Source: Galbula dea
Taxonomy: Eukaryota; Chordata; Aves; Piciformes; Galbulidae
DNA: 64,000 bases
Direction: 5' to 3'
NCBI GenBank assembly: GCA_013399015.1
Contig: VWZX01010273.1
Span: 3,071,944-3,135,943 of the forward strand
Positions 24,001 to 36,360 of the stretch are shown piece by piece. The position numbers and the translations under genes were made by a program. Each line of letters begins with the position of its first letter. The first letter of the stretch is position 1. Under the pieces are notes generated by a model that saw only the letters and a list, made by a program, of their open reading frames with translations, ran no database searches and had not been told where the DNA came from.

Positions 24001-25683
24001 GGAAAAACTACTGATGTTTTAACTTGTTTCCTTCTAGCTATCTGTAATACTATTCTGTCTAGTAATTGTTGGATTTTCTAGGACTTCTCAAACTGTGCAG
24101 TGCATGTGGCTTCTGTTGGCCAGCCTTCAGTTTATTGCTGGTTATAAGTTCCGTGGAAATAGTGCTCTTATACAGAATCCTGTTTAGAACAGGTATATCC
24201 ACAGCAGATTCCTCATGTTTCTTTAAAATATTACTCAGTTGTATTAATCACATTATGAACTTGCATAGTAATTTGCAAGGAGTGTATAATAATTTGAAAT
24301 ATTTCCAAAGTGTTAAATATGTATGTGTCAATCTCCATGAACATGTATGTATTTTTAAAGAGCAATATATATTGCTAATCTTTCTTCTCCTGGTTTTTGC
24401 TCATGACTTCTGATTTGCTGTGGCTCCTTTTGGAACTGAGGGGGGAAACACTTAACCATTACTATTTTCAAATCATAACTGCTCTACAAGACTAAATACA
24501 GAATACCTGTGCTGACTTTTGCCTTCTCTTTGGTGCTTGGCTTGCATCAGAACTGCTCTTGTCCAGTACCTCCCTAAGGGCTTTTGCTGTGGTCATGGTC
24601 TCCATGCTGGCTGAATGAAAAGGCACTGATTGGTCTGAGGAGATGGCCTGAAGCTAGTCTGGTTACGGCATTATTTGAAATTTTTTGTGGCTGCTGACTG
24701 ATGCTATGCTATAAAATTAAACACCCTTAAGCTTCTATCCAATGGTGAGCTTCTAAAGGAGACTTTTTAAGTATACACCAATGATAGATGTTAAAATGTT
24801 AGCAGATTTGACAAGCTTATAATTTACCAGGGGACACCAGGACTGAAGTGGGGAGTATGGGTTGTCACCAGTGTCTTGACATAGATGTGGAAGATGGGAA
24901 GAAGAATTTCATCTTTATTACAGAAATTACTTCCTGAGACTTGTCCAAAGCCCTGCTACTTTTTGAAAGCAAGAAGTACCTGTGTATAAAAGAAATGGGA
25001 AAGTGGTAAAAAAGGTCAGGTTTTACACAGCTGGATTAAATAAAACTTGCATATCTTGTAGTGTTTGCACCTGTGTGAAACAGAAGTGGAAAATGAGAGT
25101 TAAAATGGAAGGTGGATGATAAATCATTGGTCTTAAAATGTTTGTACAGTTGCCTGTTTCTTTAGGGTGATTAAAAATGAAACGATTAAAAAACTAACAC
25201 TAACTTTAGTATTTCCAGATAAAAATAATCCTCTTTGAATTGCCTGATTTGCTTATTTTTTTTCTGTAAACACTCCCAGCATATGTGTGTAAACTGTAAA
25301 TGCACAGATATGTATGCAAATGTATGAATGGCTTCTCAGTGTGAGTCTTTGTAGCAAAAGCTTAAATATTTGCAGTGCAGGGTACATGAGAGAATTTTCT
25401 TTGCTTTACAGAACTGAAAGGTTTAGCATAACCATTTCATCATTATAGGTATAGTAAATGTAGTATTCAGTTTTGAGCCTTAGAGTTCTATTTCAGTTAG
25501 GTTGTTAGTTACTGCACATAAAGAAGCTGCTGCATGGGTTGTTGATCTATTGTGCTCCAAAACAATTGTTTTGAATAGAAAGCATTGCTAAAAGACACTG
25601 AAAAATTTACAGCTGTGTCATAAGAACTATTTTTATGGCTGTGTTAAGATATGTAGACTATAGTGTTGGGTTTGAAAGCTTGA

Positions 25684-25727
25684 TTACGTTAGAGCAAGAA
25701 CAGTGCAGCAAGTGAGTGTACTAATTC
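25684..25727. repeat. Copy 1 of a dispersed ~45-bp repeat
   Basis: It shares an exact 21-base core (25689-25709) with 28239-28259. Matching flanks (attac before the core, agtgtactaa after it) extend the similarity, with one 4-bp insertion here that repeats agtg. The family is not recognised. Confidence 0.6.
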
Positions 25728-28233
25728 AGTAGGAACTTGCAGAGAAGCAGTATCGGTTTTGAAAATCCCATCTGCACATGCTTGAGCAGGTAGCAATAAA
25801 CGGAAAAGTGAAAGAAGAGGAGCAAGTTCAGCTGCATTCCGTGAAAGGCACTTTCCTCCTGCCAGTAATGAAAACAACCTTGGAGCTTGTAGCTGCATGC
25901 ATTTGAGGGGGAAAAAAATGTCATTTTAGTTTTACTTTTTTTACAGCTCTGGAGGAGCTGTGTTAGAGTTTTTACAGGAAACTTGAACGCACAGCTAAGC
26001 AGTGGTAGAGTGAAAGTGCTGATGCACCATTACTAACAATATTGCAGATGCTGTTGCTTCAGTGATTTCATGGACTGACAATTCATTTGAATAGAGAGAG
26101 CAAGCCAAAAGAGGAGGTTTTAAAAGAGGGGTCATACAATGGACTGTTGTTGCAGGCAGACTGTTAGGTAAGCAGTGATAAAGAGTGTATGTTGATGGCA
26201 ATTATTGGGTGCTCTGGTTTTGAAAACTTAATTGTGCTTTCTGATAACTACAGCATTACTACTGCAGGGGCTGCTGTGAGCCTGTTGTCCAACTTCCCTT
26301 GTTTAGTAAATTGCAGTTAGATGCCTTGAGAGGGATGGCTGGTTTTGTTTTGCACAGCTTGTTCATGGTAATCTTGCACACTCTGTTGGCGCTGCTCTGA
26401 ATGTTCTGCGTGCAGAGATGGAAAACAGAGGAAATCCTGATGACCAGCTCCAAGTTGCTCACATTCCTGCAACGTAGCTTGGAGCCCCTGTTGTTAGGAG
26501 ACTGTCCTGTTTCCATAGTAAACCCTGGGTCTGCAGCCTGAAGTGGAACTTGGCAAACAGGCCAGGCCTGATTTTGCTGCTGATGATCTCATTTGTGAAT
26601 CTTCTGGGGGGTTTGAAACGGATACTGCATCAAGGATATTTTGCATGGCAAAACCAAATCTTTCCAAAGATTCTTGTGCGCACACACACTTTTAACATAA
26701 AATGTTGAGGAAGAGGATTGTTTTGGTTAAAGAGAATTTTCCTGAGGGGGAAAAACATCAAAACAGGCAAGCAACAGAGCTCAGATGCAGTTTTGAGTTT
26801 GGCCTTTTAAAGCTGCACTGCAGCAGATGATTTGATACGCAACGTTCTAAAAGCAGTGGTTTTTACTTCAAGAAGCATGATCTCTCTACGGTAGAGAGCT
26901 TTACACTCACAAAGACTGTAGTGGTTACTTGGGAAGTTCAGGTGCCAATAGCAATTAGCAGTGGCAAAATGGAGTTTCCTCTGGGTGGAACAGGTGAGAC
27001 CAGAAGTCAAGATTACTAGATATTGAAGATTCTGGATGTCCAAATGGTGAGAAACGCATATAAAATGTGCAGCAGAAGAATGGTGTTTCAGAGGTTCTGG
27101 ACTGATTCTAATGTTTTGTTGGGTTTATTCCTTCTCTCTTTTTAAGTTAGCCATTCAACTATCCTGACCTTTGCAGTGGCCACTCATGCAATGTTAATTG
27201 ACAGATGAAATTCTGGTTTTATTTAAGTATATCACTTAACATAATAGTTTTGTACAGCAAACTAGGTGTTTCAGAGTTAGGAATGAATGAGTGTAACTAA
27301 AAAAACCCCAGAATCTCAACTTTTTAAGAAATTTTTAGCTGAAGTCTGCCCAAATCCTGTTGCTGAGGTTTTCCCACATTTATGAAATCTGTACAGTTGC
27401 TTTGTGTGTGTCAACTTTTTTTAACTTAATCTAGGAAGTTGGAGACCCTTGGCTAAATACAACTCACAAGTGGTAAAAACACTGAAAGCACAAGGAACCA
27501 GACTGTAATCAGAAGCTTCTCGTGCTCAGTGTTGAATCCTGGTCTGTAGGATTGGCTTTGTGGCACTGCAGTGTTAAGCTCTCTAATTTATCTGGTGTTT
27601 GAAAAATGACTCGCGCTGAACACACCTATTATGTAACTACTAGTTTCTTGTATTATTCCTTCCTGCCTGTAACAATGACAATATTGGAGACTACTTGAAG
27701 TATTAACTCTTCATAATCCTAACTCCGACATCCTTCCTGCAAGATGAGCTGAAGAAACCTTTCGGTTTGTTTTCTTGCTACCTGGGAACAGTTGAGGATT
27801 CCAAAGACTGTACCAGGCCCATGGAGGACCTCTAACATTGCGGGAGGAGCTATAGTGCAGAAAGAAAAGGAATCTGTTCATCATGGAGAAAAGCATGCAA
27901 GAGCTGCTAAAGTGCCTGTTGGTAAGATCTTACTTTGTCAATGGCAGTGCTTACATTGGCTCGCTGGTGATGTTAGTCCACAGCCTTGTAAGGTCTCCTA
28001 CTTTGAAGCTTAGAATGTGCCTCACTGAAGTTTGCTGTCCTTGTGTTGCAGATTCACCTATCCTACCCCATTTCCTTTCATCCAGTTGTCCATACACATG
28101 AACCACTCAGGCTTTGTACGATGGAGCTTTTTTTACATGAAAAGATACCAAAAACTACAGTTTACCCCTGACCTTTGCTCTAAAGAAGGTAGAGATTCCT
28201 AACTCATGAATTAGTGATGCAACTCTGTGCATA

Positions 28234-28275
28234 TTACATTAGAGCAAGAACAGTGCAGCGAGTGTACTAAATCAA
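28234..28275. repeat. Copy 2 of a dispersed ~45-bp repeat
   Basis: Direct-orientation match to 25684-25727, about 2.55 kb downstream of it. The exact core is 28239-28259. Confidence 0.6.
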
Positions 28276-31200
28276 TATAAACTACTACAGAGTGGCACAA
28301 AACTACAGTATTCTGCAGCATTTGTGAACTGCTGTGTTCTGAGGGCTTGACACTGCACTTTCCTACATAAAAAGGGTTGCATTGTGCACAAAGTTGTGAA
28401 AGAAACACTGCTGCTCAGTGGGTTTCAGCTGGTTTTCTGTAGGGAGTTAGTATTTGCTGCTGTCTAGCTTGGGTTTGGGTTTTTTTGTTTGTTTTTTTGG
28501 TTTTGAACTGACCAGAGATCTTGCATGCTCAGCACAGTCCTGCTCGCAACTATGTAGCTGGCCCCCGTGGCATCAAAGTCTTAGGTCAAGCATGTAGAGA
28601 ATTGGTATTTAGTTTAGTCCAATCTACTGTTTACATCAACTTAATAAAGTTTGATTTTAATTTATTGCTTAGATGGAGTCTATTGCAGTTGTTCTGAGTG
28701 GAAAGAATTCAGCAGCTTCCACTAATGCTGATTGTGTGGAATATCATGCATTTGCTGATGAAAGGCAAAAGCCACTTTCTTTCTTTGAGCATGATGTGGT
28801 TTCTGTAGTATTCTGTGATGTTTGTTAAAGGCCTCCAGTTTCTGACTGAACTGCTGCAAGAAAATTGACCAGTGACACAGTTCAGATTTGTATCTACTGA
28901 AGTTTCACACTGGCCCTGGAGCTCCTTTAAATTTATTTTTCTAAGCTATTAAGACTCTCCCATGATCATTTTTGCAATGTGCTGCTTGGAGCTTGCTCTG
29001 GACTCTTACTACAGGTGTGATAATATTAACCTAAACTCTCAAGCTCTGTCAACATTGCCAAATCTTGCTGAGAGTTGAAATTTATTCCTTCCAAAGCAAA
29101 TGGGTGATGAAACTGACATGCACCCATATCTCTTCTTTACAGTATGCATGATCACGTTCATGGTACAACAGTGAGGGGGGGGTTAGTAGCTCCATTATTT
29201 AGCTTTTTTTCTTTGGCTCTTTTTGCCTTTTCTCCTCAGTACAATTATTTTTCCAAAGACTTCAGTAGTGTTTGCACATTCTAAGTACTGAATATTTTGT
29301 AAGACAGACTTCTTATTTCCTTCTCAGTATTCAGAGCTACAATCTACCATTGCTGAAATGGGAAATCCCTTGTTTCAATAGAAAAGTTTTTTAGTTCCCC
29401 TCTTCTATCCTACTCTGTGGTATTTACTGTAGCACATTGTATGTTGCATCATTCCCTAAAAGAGAGAAGTAGCAGGTTCATTGCTGGCTGGTAGTGCCTA
29501 AGCAGAGCGTCCTCTGTGGCAGCAGATACTGTGGGTGATTACATTGCTGCAAGCTGCTGGCTGAATCTTTGCTTCTGGGAGACAGAAGCCTAGTTATGAA
29601 AGTGAGAAAACAAGCATTTAATTTCAATTGAGAATCCTAAGCTCACTAAAGCTTGAACCCAGATGATTTTTTTATCAGTGCATGTGCCTCTACTAGTATG
29701 AATTCTACTTAGGTTTGCTATGGGGCAGAAAGGGTTTGCAAAGTACTGTCTTTTGTATCCTCACCATTGAGAATGAGAAACAGAGCTGGAAAAGCCATGG
29801 AAAAATCATGCAGCAAGATCCATGCTGACTGTGTGTCACCATTTTCCATAACATGGTTCCTTATGATTAGGCAACATTGCAGATTTCTTGGTTTTCCTTA
29901 AGCCTTCTCTGCAATTATGGAAACAGTTTAAAATCTATTTGTGCAATGTCTGTTAAAAGGGTTATGAACCAAACTTCCTGATATGACTTCAGATATCTCA
30001 GAATGAGGCTTGTCTTGCAATACAGAGGGGAAACAATTCATTTTTATTTCTACAGCTACTTGCATGGCTGCAGTTTACTCTACCAGGCAATATCCAACTA
30101 TCAGATGTAGATCAGCTACCTCCATGACAGAAATGGTGTTGCTCTGCCATCTTATGGCAGAGCTGAAAACAGAACTCACCACTTCCTAGTTTAGTTTCAG
30201 TGAAGATTACTGTATGCATGTTAACGTGGGGCAGCTAGAAGGGTAAGTATTAATGCAGTTCAGTCTGCTGTTGATTCCATTTTAATTACAAATAAAAGAC
30301 ATATCCCATCATTGTTCAGTAATTCTGTTTGGCTTAATTTTTCCCATCTCTGAAGTTGCTTGGGTTTTGTCTTGTTTACTTTGAAAGGTGAAGTCTCTGT
30401 TCTTGAGAAAACCTAACCATAGAAAGAAAATGCTTGTTGTAGCATCACTCATCGCAGAGGCAAGTAACTGAGTCTGTATCCACAACTTTCATATCTTGGT
30501 GATCTCTGATAGCAGGAAAAAGAGAGCTGTTGTGATGAGTGGGGAAAAGGCCAGCAGGTATTGTTTCTTTTAGTTCTGTGCTAGTGGTTACTTTTGGCTA
30601 GCATAGCAACTCTTGTGCTTTGCTTCGTGTAATGAAAAATAGCTGAGGGCATTTTCCCCTAAAGCTGTGCTCCTTATTTGCACGAGAGACTCAAATAGAT
30701 CTTGATGAGTATCCAAAAGCCTGAGTTAAAAGACCAAAGGTTCTGGGAGGTGGTGTCTTAGGTGGTTTCTGTGGGTTCTTGTTCCACCAAGTACCATTTT
30801 GAACATTCTTGCTGTTGTACGCTTTGTTCTTTGCCCTGACAGGTCAACTGAAGAATTTAGGAGGATGTAGTAAGTTGAAGTACAAACATAAGTCAGAGCC
30901 AACCTTTCTTCTTTTAGTGCTCCCTCAGAGCCTTTACTTTAGTTAATTGAAAGCAATAAAACATAACAAAATGCCTCTCTGTGAGGCAGAAACACTGGCC
31001 CTTTCAGTTCTGCAGAGGGCTGTAATGGGAATGCAGTGGTAGCGGGGGAGGAAATGTTAAAAGCATGAAGTCTCAAAGTAGTCTGCATCCAAGGGAATCT
31101 GATATATTTGGCTGACATACTTGGGAAGATGTGGAGTGGATGTCAGTTGTGCAAGGATGATAGCAACTTTCCTATTTGAATGATGAAGTTACTAGGTGAA

Positions 31201-34200
31201 TGTATCTTTGAACTTCTGCTGTATTACTAAAAGTCTTTGAAAATAATTTGCCCTTTCAGAGATCTTCAGACCGTAAGAAAAGGGACTTCATAACTCCCAG
31301 AGCGTTATAGTTGATACTTTGAACTATCAAAGCAAATACATTTAATCACTATAAAACCTAAATCTGCTTTAAGTTAAAAACTACTAGATTCATGAATGGT
31401 AAGATTTATGAAGTTTAACATTGCAAGGCATTATGTCTTGCTTAAAATATGAAACTGCTAACTTTGTTGAGCTAATAGGTTTTCCAGCAGTGACCTTGAA
31501 AACTGTTCTGATGTAATCAGTGACCCTTGAAAGCACAGCTCATTGTTTAAAAAAATCCCAAATCAATCCACAACCAAACCCAACAAAACAGTCCAATTTA
31601 AATGTGTCTTTTCTACTGATCTTCTACCAGGTTAATCACTAACCAGCATTTGCTGCTTGTCTTACCCTCCCCACCCTCAGTCCTTCACTCCTCATTCCCT
31701 CTTGTCTTAAACTTCACAGTGTCACTAGATGAATAAATTTTCCACTTTCCTTCCTTCTCGAACAGGAGAAGCAACAAGAAACAACTTTTCTAGCAAGAAC
31801 AGAAAGTAATGCAGTCTGGCCATCTCTGTGCTCCACTGACCTTCACTCAAAAGCAGCCTTCAGTCCCTCCCATCAGCCCTCGACACCCATTAAAAGCCCC
31901 TCAAAACGGGAAGAACAGAGGAGCCATTCTGGAAGGTTCTGATGATGAATATTATCTATATTCTTTGCTTTCACTTGGTCCTAGACTTCTTGGTATATAT
32001 GTAGTTTTTAATAATGTCATAGGAAGGAACAGCTGTATACATTTCTACAGCGTCAAGCATACTTTGATTTACGAGCATCTTATTCTTCAAGCACACAGCA
32101 ATAGAAGGGACAGTACAGACTGACTAGTATTGGATAGTGCCATTATTTTAGGGCTAGGGACTAACTCTGCCTGATAAAATATGGATCAGGCCATTTTGGA
32201 CAGTTAGTGATTTAATAGCTTTGTTTTTCTTACAAAGGTACAGCACATGAACAGGATACAAAGCCAGCCCTGCTCTGAGATTCAGAGCAAGTGCGTGGAT
32301 GGAGATCAAGTCGTAAGGTTTGACCTTTGCCTGCCTTTGAGGAATGATGCTGGCAGAGCTGCCTGCCAAAGCTGCGAGTTTGAGGAGCCCTAGCAGCTAC
32401 CCAGGGGAGGAAGTAGGTAAAGTTATCTGTGCTTCTGTCTGCATGCAGGGTAAAGATAACAGCTCCAGGAGGAAGATAAATAGGTAGCAAAAGAAGAGAA
32501 CAAAGAATTGTAGGACAAGAAAGCCTGCACTTCTGTTTTGCCATCCCAGATAAGGACCAGGTTGTACAGAACCTATGCTTATGTGCTTTTTTTTTTTCCT
32601 GACCTCTTTGGCTGCTCTACAGTAAGTGTTGCCTCTCTGTCCTAAGTTTGAAATGAGCTGATTGTTTCTCCATTTACAGTGGACTGGATGTTTCTATTTC
32701 TCATTGGTAATGTGGCAAATGTCATTTGCATGGTGTCACATATAACTGCAGAGATTGTTTGTTCTTGGTTTTGTATCATCCTGATGGATGGTATCATTCA
32801 AAGGTTGTTGTGGTGGGTGATCAGAGAGCTCTACTGTACGTGAAACTGATTCTGGGGGTTTGAGGTTTTTGTTTTGTCCCTGCAAAATATGAACGAATTA
32901 ATGAAGGAAAGCAACCTTCAGAGGTTTTGGTTAGAGCTGGAATGATACTAGTGATGCAGGTTTCAGAAGCTGAAGAATTAGGGATCCCCACAGGAGGAGT
33001 AGGAAAACTGCAGTCTCAAGAAGTTCTGTATATTTATAACACAAAAAAAACCCCAACTGCAAATGAAAGTTTCTAGGACAGGATTTATATTGAGTTATTT
33101 GTTATGAAATTGCATATTCAGAGTAAAAGGTGTTTTTTGTTACCCTCTGACTGGCAGAGGAAAAGAACCAAAATGTAGAACTGAATAAATACACAAATGA
33201 TTGTTGGGACATTGACTGATGGTGTACAAAGGCTGTATTGTGAAATCCTTGGCCAAATAATAGAAAGTATTCAATAGACTGGGGCTAAGGAGTCAAGTAT
33301 TAGATTGTTTTCTTTGGGAGCCAGAGCAGAACTGAAAGACATATCTTATCCATTGTGGTGGTTACCACAAAAAAGAGAAACTGTTTAATTACTATTGTTA
33401 AATATATGTTCTTCTAAACTAAGTTGCATTTTACCTGTTGATATCCTGAAAAAATTGTTATTTTTGATAAGGTATGACTGTGAAAGTGTTCAAGACTGAA
33501 ATTTGTACTAACTGGCATGTACCGTTTATCTCATGTTTCTGTCTTCAAACTTTGATGAATTTCCCATGTGAAAATTGTCAGTTTTGTAAGAATATTGAAG
33601 GTGGAAATACTGAGTTATTTTTTACAAAGAGAGGGCAAGCTGAGGTTCTCAGCCACTGAAGCCAAGAAAAAAACCTGCAAGCAATCTCTTTCCCTGTCTT
33701 GTGAAAATATTTCTTTGTTCCATGGTATAAATACAGTAATGATGTATAATAGATCATGATCTGTTAAATTTGGAAAACTTATTTGTGCAGGTAAGTGTTT
33801 TATGGCTGGATTAATGAGTAACTTCTACTTCAATTAGTTGTTGTTCTTCTGCAGTGTAGTATTTGGGTTTCTTTTTCTCTGTAAAACTCTCCTTGTTTTC
33901 ACCCAGTTGCTTTGCACCCCAAGATGTGCATTGCCCCCAGTAAGCTCCAGTTACTCCTGATGGGGATAGTTTGTGTAACAGAGTTTGGTGCTGTACCATC
34001 TGCTCTTCAGAAAGGTAGGATGAAAATGTCATGTCTACTTTTAATGTTTTTATAAGTATCAATGTTTTGCTTTTAGGCAGTGACAAGCACGGGAGCCAGT
34101 GCTGAAATGAAGAAGCTGAACTTGTTTCACCCTCTAAGTTTTTGACCCTTAGAGCTTGTAGACCTAGAGACAAGGTAGCACTGGAATAATTGGTTGAGTT

Positions 34201-36360
34201 TTCATTCTTTACTTTTGTTCCAATCCAAGTCTGTAGCTGAGAGTTATCTTCTAAGGAGTAATTCTTATGAAACTCTTGTCTGATTCCTTGATAATTCAGA
34301 ATAAATAATGGTAAATAAATATGATTTGTAATTAAATAAATTAAATACTCTCAGAATTGCCAGAAGTTAATGATTTAGCATCCTACCAATGGGCTGATAG
34401 AAAAATGCAGAGAGTCCTCTCTTCCATTATCTTACATCTTAAAATCCAGAGTATTCTTTTGTTTTTGGAACAAAATTCTTTTTTTCTGGAACAATAAATG
34501 GTTTTAATTGTTCCTGTTTCTTTCATGAAGATTTACTGAATTTTAGTGAACTGGAATGGAAATCAGATTCTGGTGATTTATATAACTTTTGCTTCCATTT
34601 TAAATTTTGCAGTGGTAAAAAGGGAAATTTACAGCTTCATTTAAGAAATTCTGCAAATCGATTATTTTCACTGTAAAACCCCTGTTTTGTCTGTTAAAAC
34701 AGGTGTGGTATCTAAATCATCATAAGTTGGTCACTAAAGCAGGGTATTCTGTAGAATGGTATTGACTGCCTTCAGCATCTGGCCACACAGGTGGATGTGA
34801 GTTTACATTGAGATCTCTGATTCCATCAGTGAACAACTGGTCCTGAAGCAGTCTATAAAGCAGTCAGGACTCTCATGGGCTTACAAATGCCATTGCACAG
34901 GAGATCTTAGAGTTTGTCGAAACATAGATAATATAAGTTTGGTATAATATTCGTATCAATATTAACCTGCAACTATTAAACTAATCTTGCATTTAGAGAG
35001 TAGACTTGTTCATTTTCTTTCAAGAAAAAAATGAAAGCTTTGGTTTGTGAATCTGACTGACACTTTATTTTTGTCCATTTCTCCAGTACCAAGTTTCTTT
35101 TGGTGAAACTTAAATCCTATTTTTTAAAATTTTGTCTGTTTTCTCTTTCTCCTTCCTTCACTGTATCTTTGACCATGGGGAAAAGGTGGGTGCAGTGAGA
35201 ATTAGGAAAGGATAAAAAATACTCCCAGTACCAAACCAGATAATTAAACTGGATTATATCGATGTAAAACCTTTTTTATTTAGAAGACCTAGGGTAGGTA
35301 GCATTGTGTCAGCATTATGTGACAATGTAATCATTTGCATCAACCATGCTAGACCTTAGGATGATTGCAAACCCCTTTTTGTAGGTGTTCTAAGCTGCAT
35401 TGTATAGTTTGGAGGATTCCATGTTTTCCAGACAGTGTATACATGTATTGGTCCTCCATCCTTTGAATACAGTCACCTATCTGCCAAAACAACAAGAAAA
35501 TGTTCTGAGTTTATGTATCCTATTTTTTCCCAATGTAGTGTTTAACAGAATTTGTAGTAAAATATTTTAGAGGTGTGTTTGGGTTCAGTGAGTTTTCATA
35601 CAGCTTTAAGAAAAAAAAAGCATGTGACCACTGTTTGGTTTGGGAAGTGCATTACAAAGAATTCTCTGTTACAACATGCTGCTTGGTTGCTTTACTTCTC
35701 TTTCTTAAAATACTACCAGATCGGTAGGTACCACCAGAGATAGGAATTTCTACAAATACACTCCTTTACGAACACATAAATATCATCAGCTTTGTTTAGC
35801 CGTAGTAGATGGCAATAATAGTGAGCTTAGAAGAAATAAAGTTGTTCCTGTAATAGACGTTCTGGAGAAATTTGGCCACTCTTGTTGTTCATCAAGGTCT
35901 GTATGTTGTGCATTTTGACTCTGTTCAAAATATTTTAAGTAAAAATGCTGTGTGTAAACAGATGTCTGAAAGTAGTAATGAAACAGTGATTTAGTCCAAA
36001 AATAATTCCAAAACTTGCTTGGGAGAGAATGTTGACATTCACTAATTTCAAATAAGCAGGACCTAAAGAGAATATTAAAATAGATACACATTTGCTCAAA
36101 ATTTTGATGTTTGTGACACAAATGGCCAAAAAGTACTCATTTAGAGAACTTCTGCAAAATAAACTACGCTGTCTTTGTCTTAGCCCAATTTAGCCTTAGT
36201 CTGGGTAGTTCTATTAAGAATTGTAAGATGTGGTTTCTGTGATGGTAAGAGACTGCCCTGACCTCTGTGCCAGGCCATTCCTTCCAACTCTGTTACCACA
36301 AAGGTAAAAAGATTTAAATTCAGGCTGAATCCTTTCCCTTTTTACCCTTTTACTCCTCAG

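Larger units (their letters stand above)
20480..36360. other. About 16 kb without a recognisable gene
   Basis: I found no exon of a known family on either strand. The longest open frames (22369-22689 minus, 24066-24413 plus, 31809-32123 plus, 33811-34173 minus, 35786-36121 minus) have unremarkable composition and no motifs. The region holds a 25-base poly(T) run at 21052-21076, A-rich low-complexity stretches (for example 31548-31590) and a dispersed repeat pair at 25.69 and 28.24 kb. The missing 5' exon or exons and promoter of OVCH2 should lie in its right part. Confidence 0.6.

Noticed and set aside
27883..28013. Short frame starting MEKSMQELLK with a gtaaga donor
   Set aside because: Its donor is in phase 0, but the first recognised OVCH2 exon needs phase 1. 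No other gene matches.
32689..32841. Hydrophobic 50-codon plus-strand frame after a possible acceptor
   Set aside because: Considered as the OVCH2 signal exon. It has no basic n-region or cleavage-like site, and the internal gtaatg donor would leave only about six residues.
33811..34173. 120-codon minus-strand open frame in the gene-free interval
   Set aside because: No motif or family resemblance, and no poly(A) or promoter context. Its length is within chance for 16 kb of six-frame sequence.
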